From: Altererythrobacter sp. CAU 1644
Lineage (GTDB): Bacteria > Pseudomonadota > Alphaproteobacteria > Sphingomonadales > Sphingomonadaceae
DNA: 64,000 nucleotides
Direction: 5' to 3'
NCBI RefSeq assembly: GCF_029623755.1
Contig: NZ_CP121106.1
Coordinates: 2,048,252-2,112,251 of the forward strand
Shown: positions 43,293 to 54,845 of the stretch, piece by piece
Position numbering within the stretch: position 1 is the stretch's first letter
How the letters are laid out: each line of letters opens with the position of its first letter
Translations under genes and position numbers: made by a program
Notes under the pieces: model-generated
Told to the model about the DNA's origin: nothing
Database searches by the model: none
What the model saw: the letters and a program-made list of their open reading frames with translations, nothing else

Positions 43293-44073
43293 ACCCGGTC
43301 ACAGTCATCCCGGGCAATTCGCCGATCGTGCTGGCCCAGCCGCATTCAGGGACCTTTTTGCCGGAGGACATCGCTGCGAACCTGACCGAACGCGGCGCGA
43401 TGCTGGCCGATACCGACTGGCACATTCCGCAGCTTTACGAGGGCCTCGTTCCGCAAGCCACGGTGGTGCGTGCGGAGTTCAACCGCTACGTCATCGACGC
43501 CAACCGACCGCCCGATGGGGCGAGCCTGTATCCCGGGCAGAACACCACCGGCCTCGTGCCTATGGTCGATTTCGAGAACCGACCGCTCTGGCGCGAGGAG
43601 CCGGAGGAGGCAGAGATTGCGCGACGCCGCGAAGCCTTCCACGTGCCCTACCATGCCGCCCTGAGCGCCGAGCTGGATCGCACACGCGCAGCGCATGGCT
43701 TCGTCGTGCTCTACGATTGCCACTCGATCCAGTCGCGCTTGCCTTACCTGTTCGACGGCACGCTGCCCGACCTCAATATCGGCACCAATGGCGGCACGAC
43801 CTGCGCTCCCGCAATCGAGCGTGTGGCGAAGGATGCCTGCGCCGCCAGCCCCTACAGCAGCGCGCTCAACGGTCGCTTCAAGGGCGGCTGGACCACGCGC
43901 CACTATGGCGAACCGGCACGCGGCATCCACGCGATCCAGATGGAGATCGCGCAACTGACCTATCTCGAAGCGGAGGAACCGCCCTTCGCCTACGCCCCCG
44001 ACAAGGCCGCCGACCTGCGCGATACGCTCGCCGCGGTTTTCGCTGCCATCGAAAGCACCTTCGGAGATCTTGC

Positions 44074-44077
<4 letters not shown>
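43289..44077 (+). CDS. hutG: N-formylglutamate deformylase HutG
   Basis: A 262-residue metal-dependent hydrolase of the N-formylglutamate amidohydrolase family, with [22 protein letters not shown] and the [15 protein letters not shown] segment holding likely metal His and Asp ligands. It releases glutamate and formate from N-formylglutamate and so completes the HutF branch. ATG at 43289 overlaps the hutH stop by 4 bp; the hutU start overlaps its own stop. Confidence 0.93.
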
Positions 44078-45747
<1,670 letters not shown>

Positions 45748-45827
45748 TCGGCGGAACTCGGCGATTGCGAAAGCGCACCCGCTGGCCCAATATCGCGCCT
45801 TCACAACGGGCGGGATGTTGATCTCTC

Positions 45828-48800
45828 ATGGGTTTTGCGGGTGCAGACCGGTCGGACGGCAAGTGGGAGTTCTGGATCGATCGTGGTGGAACTTTCACCG
45901 ATGTCGTTGCCCAGACACCTGCCGGCGAGTTGCTCACGCGCAAATACCTATCCGAGAATCCCGGCGCCTATGAGGATGCGGCGCTCCACGGAGTGCGTGA
46001 GCTGCTGGGCCTTGATGCAGATAAGGATATTTCATTGGAGCGGGTCGCAGCGCTCAAGATGGGAACGACCGTCGCTACCAATGCCCTGCTCGAGCGCAAG
46101 GGGGAGCGAACCCTGCTCGCGGTAACCCGCGGCCTGCGCGATGTGCTGGAGATCGGTTATCAGTCACGACCCAGGACATTCGCGCTGAATATCGAGAAAC
46201 CCGCATTGCTTTACAGCGACGTGGTCGAGATTGATGAGCGGGTCAGAGACGACGGACACATCGAGCAAGAGCTAGATATTGATAAGGCTCGCGTAGCCTT
46301 GAGTACGAAATACGGCGAAGGTTATCGCTCGGTCGCGATCGTGCTGATGCACTCCTATGAATACCCGGCGCATGAAAGGGCGCTCGCCGAGGTAGCGCGC
46401 GAAATCGGCTTCACCCAGGTTTCGGCCAGCCATGAGGTCAGCCCGCTCACGAAAATCGTCGCGCGGGGAGAGACAACCGTGGTCGACGCCTATCTCTCGC
46501 CGGTCCTGCGCGAATATGTCGAGAGAATTTCCGCGGCGTTCCGGCACCGGCAATCTCCGGGGCAATTGCTGTTCATGAAGTCGTCTGGAGGACTGACCGA
46601 TGCAGCGGAATTCCGCGGTCGGGACGCAATCCTCTCCGGGCCAGCCGGGGGGATCGTAGGTTGCGTCCACACCGCGCGCCTGGCCGGGTTCGACCGGGTG
46701 ATCGGCTTCGACATGGGTGGGACCTCGACCGACGTCTCCCACTACGCGGGCGAATATGAGAAGGCCTACGAAACACAGGTCGCGGGCGTCAGCATGCGCG
46801 TGCCCATGCTGCACATTCACACCGTGGCGGCTGGGGGTGGCTCGATCCTGCGATATGAAGACGGGCGCCTGCGCGTCGGTCCGGAATCCGCGGGCGCCAA
46901 TCCCGGACCGGCCTGCTATCGCCGCGGCGGACCGCTGGCCGTAACCGACATCAACCTGTGCCTCGGCAAATTTCAACCTGAGCATTTCCCGCACATATTC
47001 GGGCCGCAGCAAGACTTGCCGCTCGACGCCGCCGCCTCCCGCGAAGGTTTCGAAGCCATCGCACGCGAGATCGACGACGGCCGGACCGCGGAAGACGTGG
47101 CCGAGGGCTTCCTCGAGATCGCGGTCGAACACATGGCGCAGGCGATCAAGAAGATCTCGATTGCGCGCGGTTACGATGTGCAGAACTATGTGCTCAATTG
47201 CTTCGGCGGGGCAGGGGGGCAGCATGCCTGCCTCGTCGCCGAGCGGCTCGGCATTACGAGGATCCTGCTGCATCCCTTCGCAGGTGTCTTGTCGGCCTAT
47301 GGCATGGGCCTCGCCGCAATCCACACCGAGCGACAGCGCGTCATCGACCGTCCGCTTGAGCCGGGGATCGTGGATGATATCGAGCAAGCGGTGGGCCAGC
47401 TGCAGCAGCTTAACGCGGAAGAGTTGCGAGGCCAGGGGCTGGATCATGCGGCAATCGATCACCGACCAGCCGCGCTGCTGCGTTATCGCGGCACAGAAAC
47501 CAGCATTCGCGTCCCACTTGGCTCGCCTGGTGCGATGGTCGAAGCATTCGAAGCGGCACATCGCCGGCAATTCGGCTTTCTCGCACCGGGGAAGGCCATC
47601 ATGCTCGACACGTTGGTGGTAGAATCCGGCGGTGGTGGAGAATCGATTGCCGAGCAGGCAGCCGACTTCGCCTGCAGCGACGCGCCGAGCCCGATTGCCT
47701 CACACCGCATCTTTTCAGGTGGTCAATGGCATCCGGCCGAGGTCTTCGACATCGCTGGCCTGAGGCGCGGTCATGCGATTGCCGGCCCAGCGATTATCAT
47801 CGAGCCAACCGGGACCATCGTGATCGAACGCGGGTGGTCGGGTACCATCAATCGGTTCGGCCATCTGGTTCTGGAACGCGTGGCTGATCTCAACCGCACC
47901 GGAGTTTCACCTGATACATGCGATCCGGTGACGCTCGAGATATTCAACAGCCTGTTCATGTCGATCGCCGAGCAAATGGGGATCGTGCTGCGCAACACTT
48001 CCCAGTCGGTCAATGTGAAGGAGCGGCTCGACTTCTCCTGCGCGATTTTCGATCGCGCGGGGAATCTCGTCGCCAATGCGCCGCATGTTCCGGTCCATCT
48101 CGGTTCGATGGATGCCAGCGTGAAAGTGATCATCGAGAGCGGAGTGCCGATCGAGCCGGGCGATGCGTTCGTTCAGAACAATCCGCACAATGGCGGCTCC
48201 CATCTACCTGATATTACGGTGGTTTCGCCCGTCTTCGACGATCGCGACGAACAGATCCTGTTCTTCGTCGCTTCGCGGGCGCATCACGAGGACGTCGGCG
48301 GCATCGCACCGGGATCCATGTCTCCGCTGGGCAGAACGATCCATGAAGAAGGCGTGCTGCTCGACAATCTCAAGCTGGTCGAGCGCGGGTCGTTCATGAC
48401 CGAGCGGATCGAACGCGCGCTGGGCGAAGGACCCTATCCGGCGCGCAATATCGCGCAGAACGTGGCCGACCTGATGGCGCAGGTTGCGGCCAACGCGGCG
48501 GGCGCTGGGGAGTTGCAAAGGCTGGTTGCCGAATACGGTAACGAGGTCGTGCAGGCCTATATGGGGCATATCCAGGCCACCGCCGAGCAGGCTGTCAGGC
48601 TGGTCATCCGCCAGTTGGAGCCGGGCGAGTTCAGCCTTGATCTCGACAATGGTGCGACGATCAGAGTGGCGATCCGGCCCGACCGCTCCGCTGGAACCGC
48701 CACAATCGACTTCAGCGGGACGACTTCCCAACAGGAAAGTGCATTCAATGCGCCGCCTGCAATTACCCGGGCGGCGGTGCTCTATGTCTTCCGTTGCCTG

Positions 48801-49481
48801 GTGGATGACGAAATCCCGCTCAATGCCGGGTGCATGGAGCCGCTCGAGATCATCGTGCCCGAAGGATCATTGCTGAATCCCAGGTTTCCTGCGGCCGTGG
48901 TCGCAGGCAATGTCGAGACCAGCCAGGCGATCACCGATGCGCTGTTCGGGGCGCTAGGACGGCTAGGGTCGAGCCAGGGGACCATGAACAACCTGACCTT
49001 CGGCAATGCCCGCTACCAATATTACGAGACGATCTGCTCGGGTGCACCGGCTGGTCCGGGATTCGATGGCGCTGCGGCGGTTCACACGCACATGACCAAC
49101 ACCCGCATGACCGACCCCGAAATTCTCGAACATCGCTATCCGGTGGTGCTCGACGAGTTCAGTATCGATCGCGGTTCGGGTGGGCGCGGGCGATGGAACG
49201 CGGGCGACGGCATCACGCGCAGGATTCGCTTTCTTGAGCCGATGGAATGCTCGATCCTGTCCGAGCACCGCGTGGTCGCGCCGCGGGGAACGCAGGGAGG
49301 CAAGGATGGCCGGGTTGGGCGAAACACGGTTGAACGTTCCGATGGGACAGTGGTCGACCTGGGCGGCTGCGGACAGGCCAGCGTCGACCGGGGAGATCGG
49401 ATCGTGATCGAAACGCCGACGGGGGGCGGGTTCGGCCATCCGGACATGAGAGAGCAGAAGAGGGGGCCGCTTGATGCTTAG
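45828..49481 (+). CDS. 5-oxoprolinase (fused HyuA-HyuB type)
   Basis: A 1217-residue ATP-dependent 5-oxoprolinase. The A part starts [14 protein letters not shown] and has [20 protein letters not shown] and [14 protein letters not shown]; the B part begins near residue 697 with [20 protein letters not shown] and includes [15 protein letters not shown] and [11 protein letters not shown] near the end. Length fits OPLAH-type enzymes, in contrast to the split hyuA/hyuB pair earlier in the window. It converts pyroglutamate plus ATP to glutamate. An 80-bp gap without a clear terminator separates it from hutU, and it overlaps the NRAMP-like gene by 8 bp, so it may share a transcript with it. Confidence 0.9.
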   Translation: MGFAGADRSDGKWEFWIDRGGTFTDVVAQTPAGELLTRKYLSENPGAYEDAALHGVRELLGLDADKDISLERVAALKMGTTVATNALLERKGERTLLAVTRGLRDVLEIGYQSRPRTFALNIEKPALLYSDVVEIDERVRDDGHIEQELDIDKARVALSTKYGEGYRSVAIVLMHSYEYPAHERALAEVAREIGFTQVSASHEVSPLTKIVARGETTVVDAYLSPVLREYVERISAAFRHRQSPGQLLFMKSSGGLTDAAEFRGRDAILSGPAGGIVGCVHTARLAGFDRVIGFDMGGTSTDVSHYAGEYEKAYETQVAGVSMRVPMLHIHTVAAGGGSILRYEDGRLRVGPESAGANPGPACYRRGGPLAVTDINLCLGKFQPEHFPHIFGPQQDLPLDAAASREGFEAIAREIDDGRTAEDVAEGFLEIAVEHMAQAIKKISIARGYDVQNYVLNCFGGAGGQHACLVAERLGITRILLHPFAGVLSAYGMGLAAIHTERQRVIDRPLEPGIVDDIEQAVGQLQQLNAEELRGQGLDHAAIDHRPAALLRYRGTETSIRVPLGSPGAMVEAFEAAHRRQFGFLAPGKAIMLDTLVVESGGGGESIAEQAADFACSDAPSPIASHRIFSGGQWHPAEVFDIAGLRRGHAIAGPAIIIEPTGTIVIERGWSGTINRFGHLVLERVADLNRTGVSPDTCDPVTLEIFNSLFMSIAEQMGIVLRNTSQSVNVKERLDFSCAIFDRAGNLVANAPHVPVHLGSMDASVKVIIESGVPIEPGDAFVQNNPHNGGSHLPDITVVSPVFDDRDEQILFFVASRAHHEDVGGIAPGSMSPLGRTIHEEGVLLDNLKLVERGSFMTERIERALGEGPYPARNIAQNVADLMAQVAANAAGAGELQRLVAEYGNEVVQAYMGHIQATAEQAVRLVIRQLEPGEFSLDLDNGATIRVAIRPDRSAGTATIDFSGTTSQQESAFNAPPAITRAAVLYVFRCLVDDEIPLNAGCMEPLEIIVPEGSLLNPRFPAAVVAGNVETSQAITDALFGALGRLGSSQGTMNNLTFGNARYQYYETICSGAPAGPGFDGAAAVHTHMTNTRMTDPEILEHRYPVVLDEFSIDRGSGGRGRWNAGDGITRRIRFLEPMECSILSEHRVVAPRGTQGGKDGRVGRNTVERSDGTVVDLGGCGQASVDRGDRIVIETPTGGGFGHPDMREQKRGPLDA

Positions 49482-50718
49482 CCGGATCAGGAACATCGGC
49501 CCCGGCGCGTTGGTGACGGCGGCTTTCATTGGACCCGGTACGGTAACCACCAGCACGCTCGCCGGGGCGAGCTTCGGATATACGCTGCTATGGGCGGTCC
49601 TGTTCGCGACTGTGGCGACCATGGTCCTTCAGGAGATGTCGGCAAGGCTCGGTGTCGTGACGCAGAAAGGGCTGGGCGAGACGCTGGTCGAAGTCTTGCG
49701 TACGTCCTTTTGGCGTTGGCCGATGATCGTCTTGATCGGGCTGGCGCTCTATCTCGGCAATTCGGCTTATGAGGCCGGCAACCTGTCGGGCGCTGCACTT
49801 GGCCTGGCGGCATTGACTGGCGATAGCGAAGGTTCATTCGTGCTTTCGGTCGGAGCAATTGCTGCGCTTGCGGCAGGTCTGTTGTGGGTGGGAAGCTATC
49901 GCCACATCGAACGCGTGCTTGTGGGCCTCGTCGTCGTGATGGCCCTGGCGTTCGTCGCGACTTTCGCAATCGTGCGACCCGACCTCGGGGCGCTGGGCAG
50001 AGGTCTCCTTGTACCCGCTATTCCGGAAGGCGGGTTGCTCACGGTCGTTGCGCTCATCGGTACCACCGTGGTCCCCTACAATCTGTTTCTGCATGCTGCC
50101 GCAGCGAAGCGGCGGTGGCCCAGTCCCGAAAGCCTGTCCGACGCGCGTGCCGACACAGCCATTGCCATCGGCCTGGGAGGGCTCATCACGATCCTGATCG
50201 TTTCGACCGCGGCGGCGAGCATGTTCGCGGCGGGTCTAAGCGTGGAGAGCGCCGGCGACATGGCGACCCAGCTTGAACCGCTGTTCGGTTCCTACTCAAA
50301 GTACCTGCTGGGGGCCGGGCTATTCGCCGCGGGGCTTTCCAGCGCGATCACTGCCCCGCTGGCGACGGCCTATGCGATGACAGAGATCTTGCCGATTGCG
50401 ACCGGTTCCAAGCGCGCCATGCACAGGGCGGTTGCGCTTAGCGTGGTCGCTATCGGTGCCGCACTAGCGCTCGCCGGTATCAAGCCGATCACGATCATCC
50501 TGACGGCCCAGTTCGCCAATGGTCTGTTGCTTCCCATCATTGCCGTTTTCCTGCTGTTCGCCATGAATCAGAAGGCTGTGCTCGGCCGCTATGCGAATGG
50601 CGTGCTGACGAATACCGCTGGGGCAGCGGTGGTGCTGGTCGCAGCAATCTTGGGGTTGCGGCTGGTCCTCAGGGCCGCCGAATCCACCGAGTGGCTGGGG
50701 ATCACCAGTCCTCTTTAG
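49474..50718 (+). CDS. NRAMP-fold transporter lacking canonical metal ligands
   Basis: A 414-residue membrane protein with about 11 hydrophobic segments in NRAMP order. The TM1 motif reads [16 protein letters not shown] where metal NRAMPs have DPGN, so the conserved Asp and Asn are Gly20 and Thr23. The TM6 motif reads [11 protein letters not shown] where they have an A-x-x-M-P-H pattern, so the soft-metal Met is Val. It is thus unlikely to move Mn or Fe. Overlap with the 5-oxoprolinase gene suggests import of pyroglutamate or a related compound; this is inference. ATG 49474 is used; a TTG one codon earlier is possible. Confidence 0.8.
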   Translation: MLSRIRNIGPGALVTAAFIGPGTVTTSTLAGASFGYTLLWAVLFATVATMVLQEMSARLGVVTQKGLGETLVEVLRTSFWRWPMIVLIGLALYLGNSAYEAGNLSGAALGLAALTGDSEGSFVLSVGAIAALAAGLLWVGSYRHIERVLVGLVVVMALAFVATFAIVRPDLGALGRGLLVPAIPEGGLLTVVALIGTTVVPYNLFLHAAAAKRRWPSPESLSDARADTAIAIGLGGLITILIVSTAAASMFAAGLSVESAGDMATQLEPLFGSYSKYLLGAGLFAAGLSSAITAPLATAYAMTEILPIATGSKRAMHRAVALSVVAIGAALALAGIKPITIILTAQFANGLLLPIIAVFLLFAMNQKAVLGRYANGVLTNTAGAAVVLVAAILGLRLVLRAAESTEWLGITSPL

Positions 50719-50764
50719 CCCCACAAAGCTTGCGCCCGCGGGAAAGCCATGCACACTGGACCGC

Positions 50765-51679
50765 ATGAGGCTGCGCCAGATCGAGATCTTCTATCATGTC
50801 TATCGGGCCGGCTCGATCAGTGGGGCGGCGCGAAATCTGTTCGTATCGCAGCCTTCGGTCAGCAAGGTGCTGCGCCACCTTGAAGACCAGCTCGGTTTCG
50901 AACTGTTCACGCGCGACAAGGGGCGCCTCATCGCCACCGATGCGGCGCACGAGCTCTATGCCGACGTCGATCGGATCTATGACCAGATCCGGATGCTCAA
51001 GATATCGGCGGCGAATATCCGCAACCGCCGCGGCGAGCATCTTCGCCTTGGCGTACTTCCGTCTTTGAGTCTTTCGGTCGGGCCCGAACTGATCTCACGG
51101 ATGCGCGATAACGATCCTCTGTTCAGCTTCGAGCTGACCACATTGCACTCGGCGGAAATCGGCAAGGCTCTGTACGAGAAGCGCAGCGACCTGTGCATCG
51201 GGTTCGAACCGCTCGAAGATCCCTTGCTGAAATCCTATCGCATCGGTGCGGGTAAGCTGGTCCTGGTTTCGGGCGATGCCATCGAACACGGTGACGGGCC
51301 GATCGATCCGGCGATATTGCACGGGACCGACTTCATCGGGATGCGCGAAAGCGGTCCGCTAGGCACGCTGATTGGCGGAGCGCTTTCCGCGCGCGAAATC
51401 GAGCCCAACGAGATCGTCACCGCCCATACCTATCACGTCGCATTATCACTGGCGCGGAAGCGGGTGGGGTTTGCCATTGCCGACCAGTATACAGCATTCT
51501 CCCACCTTGGGACCGGATTGCATCGCTACATGCTGGAAGATCTGCCGGAGTTCGAGATCTTTGCCACGGCGCTCGCCGACCATCCCTATGTGCAGCTGAT
51601 CGAGGACACGGTGGCGACCTTGCGCAAGGTGCTGGTCGATTTCGATCGTGCCATCGCCGAGCTGGTCACCCCGGCTTAA
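50765..51679 (+). CDS. LysR-type transcriptional regulator
   Basis: A 304-residue LysR regulator: N-terminal helix-turn-helix in residues 1-60 (LRQIEIFYHVYRAGSISGAARNLFVSQPSVSKVLRHLEDQLGFELF) and an effector domain with the strand-turn GEHLRLGVLPSL and PLGTLIGGALSAREI. It is co-directional and 46 bp downstream of the transporter, so it may control the oxoprolinase-transporter unit, which would be an unusual downstream placement for a LysR. The effector is unknown. Confidence 0.9.
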   Translation: MRLRQIEIFYHVYRAGSISGAARNLFVSQPSVSKVLRHLEDQLGFELFTRDKGRLIATDAAHELYADVDRIYDQIRMLKISAANIRNRRGEHLRLGVLPSLSLSVGPELISRMRDNDPLFSFELTTLHSAEIGKALYEKRSDLCIGFEPLEDPLLKSYRIGAGKLVLVSGDAIEHGDGPIDPAILHGTDFIGMRESGPLGTLIGGALSAREIEPNEIVTAHTYHVALSLARKRVGFAIADQYTAFSHLGTGLHRYMLEDLPEFEIFATALADHPYVQLIEDTVATLRKVLVDFDRAIAELVTPA

Positions 51680-51895
51680 ATCCTCAGGCGGAATAACCGG
51701 GCGCTATACCGGACCTCCTTATTCTTCATGATCGAACGATTGCCGCATTGGCTGGGTTGCGGCAGCATGCGAACTACAGGGGGGCAGACCGTAGAAGGCT
51801 GTCCGTGGGGAGTGACGCATGAGAGCCTGTTTCCGATTTCGCCGGTCCGTTGCTGCGCAACCGGGCGGAAACCCAACGAACGGGGAAGTGGCTGC
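51680..51895 (+). other. Intergenic region upstream of the M14 peptidase gene
   Basis: A 216-bp gap between the LysR stop and the GTG start. An in-frame ATG at 51728 exists, but the 56 extra residues are Cys-, Pro- and Arg-rich and would bury the lipoprotein signal, so the sequence is taken as untranslated leader and promoter. I see no clear hairpin or operator in it. Confidence 0.5.
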
Positions 51896-53143
51896 GTGAG
51901 GCGTCTTTCCACCATCATGCTTGCAGCCGCGACGCTGCTTGGCGGCTGCACCGCAGTATCGGAAGCCGATTCCGACTCATTCTCGGCCGCAGCCGGCTCT
52001 CCGGAGGTATTGTGCTTGGGCGCAGGCCTCCGCGTCGATACGGACTTCCCGGCTGGCGCCTTGGCCGGCTGCTCGGTCGAGCGAGATCGATCGATCAAGC
52101 TCAAGATCGAGCCGGAGGACGACCCGCCGATCAACTGCAGTCCGTGGTATGCCTTTCGGGTTGCTTCCGAACAGAGGCGAAAGGTCGAGATCGAGCTGGA
52201 ATACAGCGATTGCGACCACCGTTACTGGCCCAAGATCAGTCGCGACGGGAAAACCTGGGAGCCGGTTCCGCGTGGCGACCTTTCACTCAAGCAGGCGACC
52301 ATTCTGGATATCCTTGGGTACGATACGACCACCGGGGCGAAATTGACGATGCAGGTGGGGCCAGAGCCGATCTTCATTGCCGCGCAGGAGATATTCGTCC
52401 CCCCAACTTATGATGCATGGCTCGATGACATGGTCCGACATCAGGACGTATCCCGGTTCGTTCTCGGCAAGTCGGTCGAAGGGCGCGAGATCCCGGCCTT
52501 GACCATCGCTGCATCAGGGGAGGGCCAGCGCGAGACGGTGGTCCTGCTTGGCAGGCAGCATCCCCCAGAGGTGACCGGGGCACTGGCCTTGCTACCCTTC
52601 GTCGAGACGATCCTAGGCGATAGCGACCTTGCAAGGGCCTATCGTGCACGCTTTCGCACTGTGGTCGTGCCGATGCTCAACCCGGATGGTGTCGTTCACG
52701 GACATTGGCGGCACAATGTGCGCGGAATCGATCTGAACCGCGATTGGGGTCCGTTCACGCAGCCAGAGACGCAGCTCATGCGCGATCTGTTCGAACAGAT
52801 TGCAGCAGATCCGCAGGACAAGCTTCGGCTGTTCATCGACTTTCATTCGACCCGGAACGACCTTGTTTACACGCTCGACAAGGAGCTCCCGACTGATCCG
52901 GCCGGCTTCACCGAGGCCTGGCTCGAGGCGTACCAGGCCCGCTTGCCGGGTTATCAAGTCAAGGAGGTGCCCGGTCACAATCGCGACAGCGCCGTGTCGA
53001 AGGCCTGGGTCTACGAACGGTTCGGTGTGCCGACCGCGACCTACGAGCTGGGGGACGAAACCGATCGCGCGCTTGTCCGCAGGCTCGGCGTGGCAGCTTC
53101 GGAGGCGATGATGCAGGCACTGCTGGAAACGCCAAGGGAATGA
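51896..53143 (+). CDS. M14-family zinc carboxypeptidase-like lipoprotein
   Basis: A 415-residue exported protein with a GTG start. The lipobox is LLGGC, giving Cys18 as the lipid attachment site. A beta-rich N-terminal domain precedes the catalytic domain, where GRQHPPEVTGA holds the HxxE zinc ligands, HNVRGIDLNRDW the substrate-binding Arg, DFHSTRNDL the third His, and ELGDETDR the catalytic Glu. It would cleave C-terminal residues or side-chain amide bonds from peptides at the envelope. It overlaps the next gene by 4 bp, which suggests a joint role in peptide breakdown. Confidence 0.85.
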   Translation: MRRLSTIMLAAATLLGGCTAVSEADSDSFSAAAGSPEVLCLGAGLRVDTDFPAGALAGCSVERDRSIKLKIEPEDDPPINCSPWYAFRVASEQRRKVEIELEYSDCDHRYWPKISRDGKTWEPVPRGDLSLKQATILDILGYDTTTGAKLTMQVGPEPIFIAAQEIFVPPTYDAWLDDMVRHQDVSRFVLGKSVEGREIPALTIAASGEGQRETVVLLGRQHPPEVTGALALLPFVETILGDSDLARAYRARFRTVVVPMLNPDGVVHGHWRHNVRGIDLNRDWGPFTQPETQLMRDLFEQIAADPQDKLRLFIDFHSTRNDLVYTLDKELPTDPAGFTEAWLEAYQARLPGYQVKEVPGHNRDSAVSKAWVYERFGVPTATYELGDETDRALVRRLGVAASEAMMQALLETPRE

Positions 53144-54738
53144 GAGCCAGCCGCCTCGCCGCATTGGCCCCAGCATGTCTCGGTCTGATCCTGCTGTCCG
53201 CGTGCCAATCGGTCGTCGCGGGCCCCGACCGGGAAGCGGCTGATCTTCTCATCACCGGGGGGACGGTGTTCGACGGCTCGCTTGCCGACGGCAGGCGCGT
53301 CGACGTGGTGGTCGACGATGGCCGGATATCCTTTGTGGGCGAGGGTGCTCGTGCGAGGTTCAATGCCGCAAAGACGATAGTTGCCGAGGGCCTGATCGTG
53401 GCGCCAGGCTTCATTGACCCCCACACACACGCCGATGAGGATCTGTCCTCGCCCGACGCGCCTAGGCGCGCCAATCTCGCCTTTGCTTTCCAAGGCGTTT
53501 CGAGCGTCGTCATCGGCAATGACGGCTTCGGTGCCCCAGACATTGCCGAGCAGGCGCAGCGAATGCGGGGGATGGGCGTCGGCACCAATGTCGCCTTTCT
53601 TGCTGGATTCGGTCCCATCCGCGAGGCCGCAGTCGGACTAGCCAATCGCGCTCCTACAGAGGCGGAGCTTGAGCTAATGAAGGCCTCGGTCCGCAAATCC
53701 ATGTGCGAGGGCGCATGGGGTCTGTCGGCAGGTCTCTATTACGTGCCCCAGAATTACGCAGCGACTGACGAAGTGGTTGCCCTGGCCTCGGTAGCGGGCG
53801 CGCTCGGCGGCTATTACGATACGCATATGCGCGACGAGAGTACCTACAACATCTCGGTTACAGGTGCCGTCGCCGAGACACTGGAAATCGGACGGCGTGC
53901 CGGGCTTCCCGTCCATATCTCCCACATCAAGGCGCTGGGTCCTGAAGTCTGGGGCAAGAGCGCGGAGATGATCGCGCTGATCGAGGCGGCGCAGGAATCC
54001 GGCCAACGCGTAAGCGCCGACCAGTATCCGTGGTCAGCTTCGGGAACGCGGATCAGCAACGCGCTGGTGCCGCGATGGGCGCTAGAGGGTGGACTGTATG
54101 CGCTGCGAATGCGCTTCGATGATCCAGACCAACAGGCTGCAATTCGATCGGGAATCGCCGATGGGCTCGTGCGCAGGGGAGGTGCGGACAAGCTTCTCAT
54201 CACAGGATCGCTGGAAGGGGCCGAAGTCGAGACAGGCAAGACTCTGGCCGAAGTAGCCCGGAGCATGGGCCTCGATCCGGTGGCGGCCGCCATTGCGATC
54301 CTGAAGCAGGGCGACGCGCGCGTCGCCTCCTTCAACATGAGCGAGGTGGACATCGCGGAATTCGCTCATCGCGAATGGGTAGTTACCGGATCCGACGGAT
54401 CTTCGGGCCATCCGCGCAAATATGCCAGCTTTCCCAAAGCCTTCCGCGACCTCGTTGCAGATGGCGACATGCCTCTGGCACGCTTCATACGCCGCTCAAG
54501 CGCGCAGACTGCGGAGATCGTCGGGCTTGTAGATCGCGGCTATCTGAAGCCCGGCTATGCGGCTGATATCGTCATCTTCGACGCGCGGGAGTTTGCCCCG
54601 CGCGCCAGCTACCAGGAGCCAGACAAGCTATCGACCGGGGTGCGCTTTCTGATCGTGAATGGGGAACCTCTGATCAGTGACGGTAAATACACCGGCGCGC
54701 TCCCTGGCTTGCCCCTGGTGAAGCGAACGCAATGCTGA
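53140..54738 (+). CDS. N-acyl-D-amino-acid deacylase-like amidohydrolase, lipoprotein
   Basis: A 532-residue amidohydrolase with a lipoprotein signal (LILLSAC, Cys22). Metal ligands include His95 and His97 in DPHTHAD and further His in VHISHIKALG. The C-terminal SDGSSGHPRKYASFPK is the D-aminoacylase signature. At the position where D-aminoacylases have a metal-bridging Cys in GNCG it reads GNDGF, with Asp128. It probably deacylates N-acyl-D-amino acids or cleaves a related dipeptide in the envelope; the Cys-to-Asp change may alter metal or substrate. ATG 53140 overlaps the M14 stop. Confidence 0.82.
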   Translation: MRASRLAALAPACLGLILLSACQSVVAGPDREAADLLITGGTVFDGSLADGRRVDVVVDDGRISFVGEGARARFNAAKTIVAEGLIVAPGFIDPHTHADEDLSSPDAPRRANLAFAFQGVSSVVIGNDGFGAPDIAEQAQRMRGMGVGTNVAFLAGFGPIREAAVGLANRAPTEAELELMKASVRKSMCEGAWGLSAGLYYVPQNYAATDEVVALASVAGALGGYYDTHMRDESTYNISVTGAVAETLEIGRRAGLPVHISHIKALGPEVWGKSAEMIALIEAAQESGQRVSADQYPWSASGTRISNALVPRWALEGGLYALRMRFDDPDQQAAIRSGIADGLVRRGGADKLLITGSLEGAEVETGKTLAEVARSMGLDPVAAAIAILKQGDARVASFNMSEVDIAEFAHREWVVTGSDGSSGHPRKYASFPKAFRDLVADGDMPLARFIRRSSAQTAEIVGLVDRGYLKPGYAADIVIFDAREFAPRASYQEPDKLSTGVRFLIVNGEPLISDGKYTGALPGLPLVKRTQC

Positions 54739-54845
54739 GAAAACTGTTTGGCACCGCCTTCTGGAAACGCGTCATCAATGCGCTTGTTCTGGGCGTCGCG
54801 ACGACATGCGATATCGAGGAATATGTCTCAGCCGACGATCTCTAG
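54732..54845 (+). CDS. Possible small protein overlapping the deacylase stop
   Basis: A 37-codon frame (MLRKLFGTAFWKRVINALVL..., ending ADDL) overlaps the deacylase stop by 7 nt and runs 4 nt past the stop of the convergent oxidoreductase gene. It has a basic, hydrophobic N-terminal part followed by an acidic tail, as a short membrane peptide could. No homologue is recognised, and no strong ribosome-binding site is visible. Uncertain. Confidence 0.25.
   Translation: MLRKLFGTAFWKRVINALVLGVATTCDIEEYVSADDL

Noticed and set aside
49474..50718. Calling this gene a manganese/iron transporter (mntH)
   Set aside because: The metal-binding DPGN and TM6 methionine are absent, and the neighbours are oxoprolinase and LysR, not metal-related.
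51728..51895. N-terminal extension of the M14 peptidase from the ATG at 51728
   Set aside because: It adds a Cys- and Pro-rich tail ahead of a clear lipoprotein signal, so the GTG at 51896 is the better start.
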